Source: Alphaproteobacteria bacterium (GTDB taxonomy: Bacteria > Pseudomonadota > Alphaproteobacteria > Rhizobiales > Xanthobacteraceae). From it: DNA of 64,000 bases. The position numbers and the translations under genes are program-made. Below, in pieces: positions 8,400-19,848 of this stretch. A model generated the notes under the pieces. That model had not been told where the DNA came from. It ran no database searches and was given only the letters and a program-made list of their open reading frames with translations. Numbering within the stretch: position 1 is the stretch's first letter; each line of letters opens with the position of its first letter. The stretch covers positions 88,183 through 152,182 of the forward strand of contig VBAH01000083.1 in assembly GCA_005884685.1 (NCBI GenBank). Reading direction: 5' to 3'.

Positions 8400-8787
8400 G
8401 GGTGCCTCCGGGATGGTCGGTTGGATTTGCCTACCAATTCAATCAAAGGATGGCATTGAAGGGAAGGCCTGGGTCAGCCGAATGAGCCGGGGGCAGGCGT
8501 CGGCCCGACTATTCGCTGCGCGGTATTCGCCGTGACCGGCGCACGCATGCGCGCCAGGCTTGCTGCTCTTCCAGCGGGCGGCCGCTGCCAGGCCGGGCCG
8601 CAGGTTTGGATGACGTCGAAGAGGGCATTGCCGGAATCAAAGATGTTCGTCCTGAATGGATACAGGACGCGATGCTTGTTGCACTCATGCAACTACCGGA
8701 AGAAAAGCCCGACGGGCGTCTGTGAATCGATTGTGTCATAAGGTTGTGGCACGCTATGCAGGACCCGATCAGCGCGGGGGGCGCAAA
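8400..8787. other. 388-bp intergenic stretch, no convincing gene
   Basis: No well-supported gene here. On the + strand, 8606-8725 reads as about 39 protein-like residues (LDDVEEGIAGIKDVRPEWIQ, then a hydrophobic/acidic tail) ending in TGA, with only a TTG to start. It may be the 3' end of a decayed gene. A 72-aa frame on the minus strand (8474-8692) overlaps it and has no better support. The rest is upstream DNA of two divergent genes. Confidence 0.4.
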
Positions 8788-9609
8788 ATGCTGAGAATTC
8801 TTGCTGCGGCAGGGGTTGCTCTAATCGGGATCACCTGCCAATCGGCGCGCGCGGCGGATGCAGTCCTTGCCGCCGCGGTCGTGCCGTCAACCTGGACGCC
8901 GAGTCTCGTGCTCGATGGCTCGCTAGGGCTCCTGTACACCGACAATGCACTCGCAAGCCGAAACAATCGCCTTGACGCTGAATATGTCGTGCCGTTCCTC
9001 CGCATGACATTCGGGCTCAAATCGGCGGATGGCTGGAGTTACACGGTCTACGCGCGCACAACCTCGGAAAGCTATACTGAACGCGTTGCCGACAACGCGC
9101 TCGCAACGGTTGGCTCAACCCTGTCCAAGACCTTCATGGACACCACCGTCGGTGTGAACTTCGACACCAAATTCTTCTACGACGGATTGTTCGCGGCCCG
9201 CGGGCCCACGGCTTACGACCTCAGCGCCTTCATTACGCGGCCGATATCAATCGAGCAGTTCGGCCTCATCATAGTGCCGCGGTTTACCGTCGGGTACCGC
9301 TGGGCGGATGTCGCGACGCTCGAGCGAGCATCGATCGATGCGCAGCTGTCGTTCGAAAAGGAGTTGGCCAAGCCTTGGTCGATCGTCGGCGGCGGTCGCG
9401 TCCGGGTCTATTGGTTTCAAACGGCCGTTGTTGGTCCGCTGCCGGTCGATGTGTATCCGTCCGCCTCACTCGGCGTGAAATACGATTTTGGCCACGATAT
9501 TACGCTAACGACCAGCGTGGCCGCTTTGGCGCGCCGATCCAATATTGCCGCCCGCGAATACGAAAAGCTGGATATCGGGCCGAGCGTCGATTTCAAGGTC
9601 GTGTTTTGA
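8788..9609 (+). CDS. Outer membrane beta-barrel-like protein
   Basis: A 273-aa protein with signal peptide MLRILAAAGVALIGITCQSARAAD. The mature chain alternates aromatic and polar residues in beta strands (DGWSYTVYARTTSESY, GLIIVPRFTVGYRWADV, VYPSASLGVKYDFGHDI) and ends with Phe (DFKVVF), as outer membrane barrels do. No exact family can be named. ATG at 8788 is chosen because it starts the signal peptide and follows GGGGGGCGC. The next gene starts 34 nt downstream on the same strand. Confidence 0.7.
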   Translation: MLRILAAAGVALIGITCQSARAADAVLAAAVVPSTWTPSLVLDGSLGLLYTDNALASRNNRLDAEYVVPFLRMTFGLKSADGWSYTVYARTTSESYTERVADNALATVGSTLSKTFMDTTVGVNFDTKFFYDGLFAARGPTAYDLSAFITRPISIEQFGLIIVPRFTVGYRWADVATLERASIDAQLSFEKELAKPWSIVGGGRVRVYWFQTAVVGPLPVDVYPSASLGVKYDFGHDITLTTSVAALARRSNIAAREYEKLDIGPSVDFKVVF

Positions 9610-9643
9610 ACATTGGAATTCGAATATTCGGGAAGGAACGACG

Positions 9644-10006
9644 ATGCTGAAGTATCTCACACTGTGCCTATTGGCGGGCGCGGCATTCGGGGCGGCGGAC
9701 CGTCCGGTGCTCGCGCAGGATCGCGAAGGCAGAATCGAAAGCAACCTCAATCGCACAGAGACGCGGCGGCGACTCCAACAGTACAAAGAGGAAGTCCAGC
9801 CACCGCCGGTCGTCGTCGTTCCTCAATCCGTGCCGCAAGCTGTGCCCAGCCGGACCGTCACGCGTTCGCGGGCAAAGGCTCCCGCGGCCGTGAGACCGCT
9901 CGCCGAATCGGCCGCACCAGCGCCGCGTCGCCCGGTAGTCCGGGCGGCGCCGCCGGTCGTCACCCAGCAGGTGATTATTCCGCGCCGTTCGCTTCCGCGG
10001 GATTAA
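9644..10006 (+). CDS. Secreted Pro/Arg-rich small protein
   Basis: A 120-aa protein with signal peptide MLKYLTLCLLAGAAFGAADRPVLAQ. The mature part is basic and low-complexity, with Pro/Val/Ala/Arg stretches (PPPVVVVPQ, APAPRRPVVRAAPPVV). GGAAGGAACG lies just before ATG 9644. It probably shares an operon with the barrel protein upstream and may be a periplasmic or envelope-bound partner (inference). It converges with uvrA. Confidence 0.6.
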   Translation: MLKYLTLCLLAGAAFGAADRPVLAQDREGRIESNLNRTETRRRLQQYKEEVQPPPVVVVPQSVPQAVPSRTVTRSRAKAPAAVRPLAESAAPAPRRPVVRAAPPVVTQQVIIPRRSLPRD

Positions 10007-10056
10007 GTTACCGAGATTGGATTATTCCAAAGCCACAGCTCGGTTGGGGATAAAGC

Positions 10057-13008
<2,952 letters not shown>

Positions 13009-13142
13009 GAGTCTCGGAACATAATGAGAACGCGGAAATTCCGCCAGCCCAGCTTTGACATGCCGGAGCTGACAGGGCGACAAGCACTGTGGATAACGAA
13101 ACGGTGCCTGTTTCGGGCACCGCTAACAGAGAAAATGGGATC

Positions 13143-13952
13143 ATGCGCCTGCAAAACAAGATCGCGATCGTCGTCGGCGCGGGCCAGGGCTCGGGAACCG
13201 GCATGGGCAACGGACGGGCGACCGTCATCCGCTTTGCGCAGGAAGGCGCGCGGGTGCTGTGCGTCGACCGCGACCTGAAATCCGCCGAGGAAACGGTGGC
13301 GATCGCCGCCAAGGAAACCAATGCCGGCGAATGCGCGGCATTCGAGGCGGACGTCACGCGCGAAGCCTCCATGAAAGCGATGATCGACCACTGCAAGGCG
13401 AAGTGGGGCCGCATCGACGTGCTGCATTACAATGTCGGCTTCTCGATCGCCGGTGGCGATGCGCCGCCGACCGAGATCACCGAGGATGCGTTCGACCGCA
13501 TCCTCACGGTGAACCTGCGCGGCATGGTGATGGCGGTGAAGCACGCGCTGCCGGTGATGCGCGAACAGAAGTCCGGCGTGATCCTCGGCATCTCCTCGCT
13601 CGCCGCATGGGAGAAGTATCCCTACGTCGCCTACAAGGCCTCGAAAGCCGCGATGGTCACCTATTGCCAGCAGATCGCCATCCAGAACGCCGAGCACGGC
13701 ATCCGCTGCAACGTCATCCTGCCCGGCCTGATGGACACGCCGATGGCGGTCGATACCCGCGCCCGCCACGCCAACAAGCCTCGCGCGGAGATCGCCGCGA
13801 TGCGCGATGCGCGCGTGCCGTTGCGGCGGAAAATGGGCACCGCCTGGGACGTGGCGAATGCCGCGCTGTTCCTCGCGTCCGACGAGGCGAATTTCATCAC
13901 CGGTGTGCAATTGCCTGTGGATGGCGGTTCGCTGGTTGATATCGGGCACTGA
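13143..13952 (+). CDS. SDR family oxidoreductase
   Basis: A 269-aa short-chain dehydrogenase/reductase. The NAD(P)-binding Gly motif is GAGQGSGTGMG (12-22). The active-site Ser is in GISSLA (151/152) with Tyr164 and Lys168 in YKASK; it ends with the family's typical PVDGGSLV tail. The Gly loop is slightly longer than the canonical TGxxxGxG. An in-frame GTG lies at 13089, but ATG at 13143 starts the first beta strand. It is divergent from uvrA. The substrate is unknown. Confidence 0.88.
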   Translation: MRLQNKIAIVVGAGQGSGTGMGNGRATVIRFAQEGARVLCVDRDLKSAEETVAIAAKETNAGECAAFEADVTREASMKAMIDHCKAKWGRIDVLHYNVGFSIAGGDAPPTEITEDAFDRILTVNLRGMVMAVKHALPVMREQKSGVILGISSLAAWEKYPYVAYKASKAAMVTYCQQIAIQNAEHGIRCNVILPGLMDTPMAVDTRARHANKPRAEIAAMRDARVPLRRKMGTAWDVANAALFLASDEANFITGVQLPVDGGSLVDIGH

Positions 13953-13987
13953 TCGTAGGACGCTGCACTTCCACGGGGGATTTTTCC

Positions 13988-14494
13988 ATGCGCCAGTTCG
14001 CGTTCGCTCTTTTGATGCTTGCTCTCCAACTCGTGCCGGTATCGGCGCAGGATCAATGGCGCGATTTCCGCGCCGACGCCGACGGCTTCGTGGTGTCATT
14101 GCCGCAGGAGCCGACGGTCACGTCGCGGCGCATCAAGGACACCAAGGCGACGCAGAGCATGTTCCTGATCGAGAAGGGGGAGCTGGCCTACCTGGTCAGC
14201 GTCGTCCACATGGAGAAGGGCACCGGGCCGAAGAATCCGGACCTGAAGTATTTCCAGAACCTGATGAAGAATTACACCGAGGGCAGCAAGACGACGCTGC
14301 GCACCAGCAAGTCCGCAACGATCGCCGGCAAGCCCGGCATCGACGGTATTTCCGACGCCGGCGATTCCGCTCATCAGGTCCAAATCTTTGCGTCGGGCGA
14401 CCGTGTCTACATGGTGATCTATGTCGGGCCGAAGGGGCAGGAAAACAGCGCGGATGCGACCCGGTTTCGCAACTCCTTCAAGCTGTTGAATTAA
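13988..14494 (+). CDS. Secreted hypothetical protein
   Basis: A 168-aa protein with signal peptide MRQFAFALLMLALQLVPVSAQ. The mature domain is alpha/beta (FRADADGFVVSLPQEP, AYLVSVVHMEKGTG, VYMVIYVGPKGQENSADATRFRNSF) and resembles small periplasmic domains of unknown function in Rhizobiales. GGGGGA lies 7 nt before ATG 13988. It starts 35 nt after the SDR gene on the same strand. No function assigned. Confidence 0.75.
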   Translation: MRQFAFALLMLALQLVPVSAQDQWRDFRADADGFVVSLPQEPTVTSRRIKDTKATQSMFLIEKGELAYLVSVVHMEKGTGPKNPDLKYFQNLMKNYTEGSKTTLRTSKSATIAGKPGIDGISDAGDSAHQVQIFASGDRVYMVIYVGPKGQENSADATRFRNSFKLLN

Positions 14495-14657
14495 GCGGGG
14501 CGGTCCCACTTTGCCGTCCGCCGGGCTTGCCGGCATCGTTGCGGCCTGCTAGAACAAAAAGAGAACACTGCGCCGACTCAAGCGTCGCCATATTGGCGTG
14601 GACAAGTGCTTTCGGCGCGCGCGCCATCCGGCGCGGAAGCGTAGGGTGATTTCAAAT

Positions 14658-14706
14658 ACGCATGATCCCGGAAAGTGGATACCGGTTTTCGGATCAGATC
14701 ATGCGT
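14658..14706. repeat. 49-bp palindromic repeat upstream of ssb
   Basis: Perfect 10-bp arms ACGCATGATC (14658-14667) and GATCATGCGT (14697-14706) enclose a second inverted part built on CCGGAAA...TTTTCGG. Units of this type are very common between genes in Bradyrhizobium-like genomes (general knowledge). It ends 20 bp before the ssb ATG. Confidence 0.75.
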
Positions 14707-14726
14707 CAATAGATGTGGAGGTCGTG

Positions 14727-15218
14727 ATGGCAGGTTCGGTCAACAAGGTCATTCTGGTCGGCAATCTCGGCGCGGACCCGGAAGTGCGGCGCATGCAAGA
14801 CGGGCGCCCGGTCGTCAACCTGCGCGTCGCAACGTCGGAAAGCTGGCGCGACAAGGCGACCGGCGAGCGCAAGGAAAAGACCGAGTGGCATCGCGTGGTG
14901 ATCTTCAATGAAGGCCTCGCAAAGGTCGCCGAGCAGTACCTGAAGAAGGGCGCGAAGGTATACCTCGAAGGTCAGCTGCAGACGCGCAAGTGGACCGACC
15001 AGCAGGGCATCGAGAAGTATTCAACCGAAGTGGTGCTGCAGGGCTTCAACTCGGCGCTCACCATGCTCGACCGCGCGGGCGGTGGAGGCGGCGGCAGCAG
15101 CGAGTTCGGCAACGACAATTCGAGCGACTTCGGCTCCTCGCGCCCGGCCGCTCGGCAACCCGCAATGGCGGGAGGCGGCGGCAAGCGCGGCGATCTGGAT
15201 GACGAGATTCCGTTCTGA
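14727..15218 (+). CDS. ssb: Single-stranded DNA-binding protein
   Basis: A 163-aa SSB. It has the N-terminal OB fold ([24 protein letters not shown], then [19 protein letters not shown]), a Gly/Ser-rich linker (about 110-150), and the acidic C-terminal tip DLDDEIPF that recruits repair and replication partners. ATG at 14727 is the family start; the open frame upstream runs through the palindromic repeat and is not coding. Position near uvrA is conserved in this group. Confidence 0.96.
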   Translation: MAGSVNKVILVGNLGADPEVRRMQDGRPVVNLRVATSESWRDKATGERKEKTEWHRVVIFNEGLAKVAEQYLKKGAKVYLEGQLQTRKWTDQQGIEKYSTEVVLQGFNSALTMLDRAGGGGGGSSEFGNDNSSDFGSSRPAARQPAMAGGGGKRGDLDDEIPF

Positions 15219-15290
15219 TCGAGGGCACCGCTTTCCGGTGAACCCACAACCATGATACCTTCCAATGCTGGCAATCAGCGGAAGAACGGC

Positions 15291-15875
15291 ATGGCCGGAG
15301 TTTCAGCCCCGTTGTCGATCAAGGCGTTCCGCGCCTGGGTCGAATCGCGGCCCAATGAAGAACATTGGGAATTGATTGCTGGTGTACCCATGATGATGGC
15401 GCCGGCCACGAGAGCCCATCAGCAAATCGCGTACAATCTTGACCGACTGCTTCGTGATGCGCTCGAGAGACATCGGCCCGAGTGGATCGCTTATCAACGC
15501 GTAGGATTGAATCTCGCGCCTGTGGCGCCAGACTACGATCCGGAGCCGGACGTCGTCGTGATCGATACAGACACTCCTGACGACGAGCGCTACTTCGACC
15601 GCTTCTACCTCGCCGCCGAAGTCGTTTCATCGAGCGATCGCAAGACTGTCGAAGGCAAGCGCGATGTTTATAAACGTCATCCGGATTGCCGTTGTGTCCT
15701 GATTATCGATCAGAAGCGGCTTGACCTCAGAGTCGCGCTGCTGACGGATGCGGGCTGGACCGAGCGACGCCTCACTCAACCGACCGATGAACTGGCGCTC
15801 CAAGACTTCGGCCTGCGCTGCACGCTCGCCGACCTCTACCGCGGCACCGCCCTCCATCCCCAGGCAAAGCGCTGA
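15291..15875 (+). CDS. Uma2 family (DUF820) putative endonuclease
   Basis: A 194-aa protein of the Uma2/DUF820 family, which has a PD-(D/E)XK nuclease fold. Visible family elements: W-E-L-I-x-G-x-P-x-M-M near the N-terminus, YDPEPDVVVID (metal-binding Asp), LAAEVVSSSD (Glu) and KRDVYKRHPDCRCVLIID (Lys). ATG at 15291 has GGAAG upstream; an earlier ATG at 15252 is in frame. The role in the cell is unknown; genes of this family are often mobile or in high copy number in cyanobacteria and other bacteria. Confidence 0.85.
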   Translation: MAGVSAPLSIKAFRAWVESRPNEEHWELIAGVPMMMAPATRAHQQIAYNLDRLLRDALERHRPEWIAYQRVGLNLAPVAPDYDPEPDVVVIDTDTPDDERYFDRFYLAAEVVSSSDRKTVEGKRDVYKRHPDCRCVLIIDQKRLDLRVALLTDAGWTERRLTQPTDELALQDFGLRCTLADLYRGTALHPQAKR

Positions 15876-15984
15876 CGCTGTCCGACCTATTTGCTGGAAA
15901 TCTCCGCTCCGCGGGATGCTGCCCATTGCGTTTGTGCGCTGCAGCTTGCTACTGATCTGCGACGGATTTCACGGGAGGAAAAAC

Positions 15985-17160
15985 GTGCGCAGAATTCTCA
16001 TTGCGGCCGCCGTTGGCGGCCTCTTCGCCGGCAGTGCCGCCGCCGAAGACCTCAAGATCGCGCTCATCTACGGCAAGACCGGACCGCTCGAGGCCTACGC
16101 GAAGCAGACCGAAACCGGCCTGCGCATGGGCTTCGAGTACGCCACCAAGGGCACAATGGCGGTCGACGGGCGCAAGATCGTCATCATCACCAAGGACGAC
16201 CAGGGCAAGCCCGACCTCGCCAAGTCCGCGCTCGCCGAAGCTTATGCGGATGATGGCGTCGCACTCGCGATCGGCACGACCGCGTCCCCGGCGGCGCTCG
16301 CGATGCTGCCGGTCGCGGAAGAGAACAAGAAGATCCTGCTGGTCGAGCCGGCGGTTGCCGACCAGATCACTGGCGACAAGTGGAACCGGTACATCTTCCG
16401 GACCTCGCGCAACTCATCGCAGGACGCGATCTCGAACGCAGTGGCGATCGGCAAGCAGGGCGTGACGGTCGCGACCTTGGCGCAGGACAACGCCTTCGGG
16501 CGCGATGGCGTGGCGGCCTTCAAGGCGGCGCTCACCAAGACCGGCGCGACCATCGCGGCGGAGGAATACGCTCCGGCCGCGACGACGGACTTCACGGCGG
16601 CGGCGCAGCGCCTGTTCGATGCGCTGAAGGACAAGCCGGGCAAGAAATACATCTGGGTGATCTGGGCCGGCCCGACGCCGCTCACCAAGCTGCAGGACAT
16701 GAACCCCGGCCGCTACGGCATCGAGCTGTCCAGCGGCGGCAACATCCTGCCCGCGATGGCGGCGTACAAGACGCTGCCCGGCATGGAAGGCGCGACTTAC
16801 TACTACTACGAGATCCCGAAGAACCCGGTGAATGACTGGCTGGTGGCCGAGCACAAGAAGCGCTTCAACGCGCCGCCGGACTTCTTCACCGCGGGCGGCT
16901 TCGCCTCCGCGATGGCGGTGGTGGCGGCGGTGCAGAAGGCGAAGTCGCTCGACACCGAGAAGCTGATCGCCGCGATGGAAGGCCTCGACTTCGACACGCC
17001 GAAAGGCAAGATGGTGTTCCGCAAGGAGGACCATCAGGCGCTCCAGAGCATGTACCACTTCAAGATCAAGGCCGATCCGGCGGTGGCCTGGGGCATCCCG
17101 GAGCTCGTGCGCGAGCTCAAGATCGAGGACATGCAGGTTCCGATCCAGAACAAGCGCTGA
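15985..17160 (+). CDS. ABC transporter substrate-binding protein (branched-chain amino acid/amide type)
   Basis: A 391-aa periplasmic binding protein of the LivJ/HAAT family. The signal peptide runs RRILIAAAVGGLFAGSAAAED, then the conserved DLKIALIYGKTGPLEAYAKQ start, an ADDGVALAIGTTASPAALAM hinge and a C-terminal FDTPKGKMVFRKEDHQALQSMYHFKIK segment. The GTG at 15985 is chosen: GGGAGGA lies 7 nt upstream and the signal peptide starts there. It is first in the operon with livG, livF, livH and livM. The substrate could be branched-chain amino acids, amides or aromatic acids. Confidence 0.92.
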   Translation: MRRILIAAAVGGLFAGSAAAEDLKIALIYGKTGPLEAYAKQTETGLRMGFEYATKGTMAVDGRKIVIITKDDQGKPDLAKSALAEAYADDGVALAIGTTASPAALAMLPVAEENKKILLVEPAVADQITGDKWNRYIFRTSRNSSQDAISNAVAIGKQGVTVATLAQDNAFGRDGVAAFKAALTKTGATIAAEEYAPAATTDFTAAAQRLFDALKDKPGKKYIWVIWAGPTPLTKLQDMNPGRYGIELSSGGNILPAMAAYKTLPGMEGATYYYYEIPKNPVNDWLVAEHKKRFNAPPDFFTAGGFASAMAVVAAVQKAKSLDTEKLIAAMEGLDFDTPKGKMVFRKEDHQALQSMYHFKIKADPAVAWGIPELVRELKIEDMQVPIQNKR

Positions 17161-17184
17161 GCCCGGCGGGCGAGGGGGCCGCCG

Positions 17185-17946
17185 GTGACATCGCTCGAAA
17201 CCCGCGGCCTCACCATCCGCTTCGGCGGCCATGTGGCGGTCGATGCGGTGAGCTGCACATTCCGCCCCGGCGAACTGACCGCGATCGTCGGCCCGAACGG
17301 GGCGGGGAAGACCACTTACTTCAACCTGATCTCGGGCCAGCTCGCGGCAAGCGCGGGCGAGGTGCTGCTCGATAATCGCGACATCACGCGCGCGCCGGCG
17401 CCGGTGCGGACCCGCGCCGGCATCGGGCGGGCGTTCCAGCTCACTAATCTGTTTCCACGGCTCAGCGTCGCCGAGAACGTGCGCCTCGCCGTGCAGTCGG
17501 TGGCGGGCGTGCATTACGACATGCTGCGCCCCTGGATGCGCCACACCGAATTGATCGCGCGCGCCGACGCGGTGCTCGAACGCGTCGCGCTCTTGCACCG
17601 GCGCGACGTTCCGGCGGCCGCGCTGTCGCACGGCGATCAGCGCAAGCTCGAGGTCGCGCTGATGATCGCGCTCGAGCCGAAGATCTTCATGTTCGACGAG
17701 CCGACCGCCGGCATGAGCGTCGATGAAGTGCCGGTGGTGCTCGATCTCATCGCGCAACTCAAACAGGAGACCTCAAAGATCATCCTGCTGGTCGAGCACA
17801 AGATGGACGTGGTGCGCTCGCTCGCCGACCGCATCATTGTGCTGCATAACGGCAAGCTAGTCGCCGACGGCAAGCCCGCCGAGGTGATTGCCTCGCCGGT
17901 CGTGCAGGAGGCCTATCTCGGCTCGTTCGGCGAGAAGGCCGCATGA
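17185..17946 (+). CDS. livG: Branched-chain amino acid-type ABC transporter ATPase LivG
   Basis: A 253-aa ABC ATPase of the LivG/BraF type: Walker A GPNGAGKTT, Q-loop region GRAFQLTNLFPRL, a signature region reading ALSHGDQRKLEVAL (the usual LSxGxQ with His for Gly), Walker B KIFMFDEPTAGM, and the H-loop VEHKMDVV. It starts at GTG 17185, 24 nt after the binding protein. Its stop overlaps by ATGA the start of a 53-codon bridging ORF made by an inserted repeat. Confidence 0.93.
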   Translation: MTSLETRGLTIRFGGHVAVDAVSCTFRPGELTAIVGPNGAGKTTYFNLISGQLAASAGEVLLDNRDITRAPAPVRTRAGIGRAFQLTNLFPRLSVAENVRLAVQSVAGVHYDMLRPWMRHTELIARADAVLERVALLHRRDVPAAALSHGDQRKLEVALMIALEPKIFMFDEPTAGMSVDEVPVVLDLIAQLKQETSKIILLVEHKMDVVRSLADRIIVLHNGKLVADGKPAEVIASPVVQEAYLGSFGEKAA

Positions 17947-18104
17947 GCGAACTCGTCACCAAGCTCGGCTGTCACCCCGGGCGACTGAAGGGCGACCCGG
18001 GACCCATACCCACCGCCGTCTCTTCATCGCTCAATTCGTGTTTATGGATCCCGGCCCTCGCTGCGCTCGGCCGGGATGACACGCGCCGCAGGGGCGCCGC
18101 ATGA
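17943..18104 (+). pseudogene. 53-codon bridging ORF, probable relic of the original livF start
   Basis: An ATG at 17943 overlaps the livG stop (ATGA) and opens a 53-codon frame through the inserted repeat. The frame ends at TGA 18102-18104, overlapping the livF ATG at 18101 (again ATGA). The first six codons (MSELVT) resemble the livF start (MSELLT), and GCCGCATGAGCGA occurs at both junctions (17938-17950 and 18096-18108). This looks like the original livF start left behind when a repeat inserted with local duplication. The peptide is probably not functional, but its translation could couple livG to livF. Confidence 0.5.
17971..18080. repeat. Dispersed palindromic repeat, family B, between livG and livF
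   Basis: The 110-bp unit is bounded by GTCACCCCGG (17971-17980) and CCGGGATGAC (18071-18080), near-perfect inverted arms, with GGATCCCGGCC close to the right arm. It is related to the unit at 3298-3400. Flanking 13-bp direct copies of GCCGCATGAGCGA suggest duplication at insertion. Confidence 0.78.
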
Positions 18105-18823
18105 GCGAGCTGCTCACCCTATCGGGCGTCGAGACGCATATCGGGCGCTATCACATCCTGCACGGCGTCGAGCTTGGCGTGCCGGAAGGCCAGACCACCA
18201 TGCTGCTGGGGCGCAACGGCGCGGGCAAGACCACGACCTTGCGCACCATCATGGGCCTGTGGCGCGCATCGGGCGGCGAGATCCGGTTCGGCGGCGAACG
18301 CATCGATGCGCTCAGCACGCCCGCCATCGCACGCGCCGGTATCGGCTATGTGCCCGAGACCATGGCGGTATTCTCCGACCTCACCGTGAAGGAGAACCTC
18401 GTTCTCGCGGCGCGCGAGGGCGAGATGGACCAGACGCGGCTCGACTGGATATTCGGGTTCTTTCCGCCCTTGCGGAAATTCTGGCTCTCGCGCGCGGGCA
18501 CGCTTTCAGGCGGGCAGAAACAGATGCTGTCGTTCGCGCGCTCGCTGATCGAGCCGCGTCGCCTGCTGCTCATCGACGAGCCGACGAAAGGGCTCGCCCC
18601 CGCGATCATCGGCGCGCTGATCGATTGCCTGAAGGAAGTGAAGCGCCGCGGCGCCACCATCCTGCTGGTCGAACAGAATTTCCGCGTCGCGCAGGCGATC
18701 GGCGATACCGTCGGCGTGATGGATAACGGCCGCGTGGTCCACGCCGGCACGATGGCCGAACTGGTCGCGGACGAGGCCATGCAGCAGCGGCTGCTCGGCC
18801 TCAGCCTGGATACCCACCAATGA
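18101..18823 (+). CDS. livF: Branched-chain amino acid-type ABC transporter ATPase LivF
   Basis: A 240-aa ABC ATPase of the LivF type: Walker A GRNGAGKTT, the GIGYVPE segment typical of LivF, signature LSGGQKQML, Walker B RRLLLIDEPTKGLAP, and H-loop VEQNFRVA. AGGGGCG sits before ATG 18101. Its TGA overlaps the ATG of livH (ATGA at 18820). It probably forms a heterodimer with LivG to energise LivH/LivM. Confidence 0.94.
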   Translation: MSELLTLSGVETHIGRYHILHGVELGVPEGQTTMLLGRNGAGKTTTLRTIMGLWRASGGEIRFGGERIDALSTPAIARAGIGYVPETMAVFSDLTVKENLVLAAREGEMDQTRLDWIFGFFPPLRKFWLSRAGTLSGGQKQMLSFARSLIEPRRLLLIDEPTKGLAPAIIGALIDCLKEVKRRGATILLVEQNFRVAQAIGDTVGVMDNGRVVHAGTMAELVADEAMQQRLLGLSLDTHQ

Positions 18824-19848
18824 GCGCGCAAGGGACCGATGGCGACACTGACGCAGGAGCCGCGCTGCCGAAAACGCCGCGCGATTACCTCCCGCTGCTG
18901 CTTCCCGTGGCGCTTGCGCTCGCGGCGCTGCCGTTCGTTCCGTCCACGTCGACCTGGGTGACGCTCACCATCGCGGGGCTTGCGATGGGCATGATGATCT
19001 TCGTGATGGCGTCGGGCCTCACGCTGATCTTCGGCCTGATGGATGTACTCAATTTCGGCCACGGTGCGTTCATCGCGATCGGCGCCTACATGGCGACGTT
19101 GGTGCTGATCCCGCTCGCCGCCTGGATGCAGGCGGATTCGGTCTGGCTCAATCTCGCCGCCGTCGTTCCGGCTGTGCTGTTCGCGATGGCCGTCACCGGC
19201 GCGCTCGGTCTGGCGTTCGAGCGCATCGTCATCATGCCGGTCTACGGCCAGCACCTCAAACAGATCCTCATCACCATGGGCGGCATGATCGTGGCCGAAC
19301 AGATGCTCTACGCGTTCTTCGGCCCGCAGCAGATTCCGCTCCCGCTCCCCACCAGCCTGCGCGGTTCGTTCCAGTTCGGCGAGGCGGCGATCGAGAAATA
19401 TCGGGTGGTCTGCGTGCTGGTCGGACTCGCCGTGTTCCTTGCGATGCTCGCGATCCTCAACCGCAGCAAGATCGGCCTGTTGATCCGCGCCGGCGTGGAG
19501 AACACCGAAATGGTCGAGGCGCTCGGCTACCGCATCACGCGGCTGTTCGTCGGCGTGTTCATGGCGGGCTCGGCGCTCGCCGGCCTCGGCGGCGTGATGT
19601 GGGCGCTCTACCGCGAGCAGGTGAACGCCGCGATGGGCGGCGAGTTGTTGGTGCTGGTGTTCATCGTGGTGATCATCGGCGGGCTCGGGTCAGTCACCGG
19701 GTGCTTCATCGGTGCGCTGCTCGTCGCGCTCGCCACCAACTATGCGGGCTTCCTGGTGCCGAAGCTCGCGCTGGTCACCGACATCCTGCTGATGGTCGCG
19801 GTGCTGCTATGGCGCCCGCGCGGCCTTTATCCGGTGACCAGCCGATGA
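18820..19848 (+). CDS. livH: Branched-chain amino acid-type ABC transporter permease LivH
   Basis: A 342-aa permease with about eight membrane helices. LivH motifs: GLMDVLNFGHGAFIAIGAYMATLVL and, near the C-terminus, GEQVNAAMGGELLVLVFIVVIIGGLGSVTGCFIGALLVA-type segments (positions about 265-310). The N-terminus has an extra polar segment (about 25 residues) before the first helix. It overlaps livF by 4 nt and livM by 4 nt, so the three genes are translationally coupled. Confidence 0.92.
   Translation: MSAQGTDGDTDAGAALPKTPRDYLPLLLPVALALAALPFVPSTSTWVTLTIAGLAMGMMIFVMASGLTLIFGLMDVLNFGHGAFIAIGAYMATLVLIPLAAWMQADSVWLNLAAVVPAVLFAMAVTGALGLAFERIVIMPVYGQHLKQILITMGGMIVAEQMLYAFFGPQQIPLPLPTSLRGSFQFGEAAIEKYRVVCVLVGLAVFLAMLAILNRSKIGLLIRAGVENTEMVEALGYRITRLFVGVFMAGSALAGLGGVMWALYREQVNAAMGGELLVLVFIVVIIGGLGSVTGCFIGALLVALATNYAGFLVPKLALVTDILLMVAVLLWRPRGLYPVTSR

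Noticed and set aside
8606..8725. 39-codon protein-like tail on + strand
   Set aside because: No ATG or ribosome binding site; may be a decayed gene end, but not enough to call.
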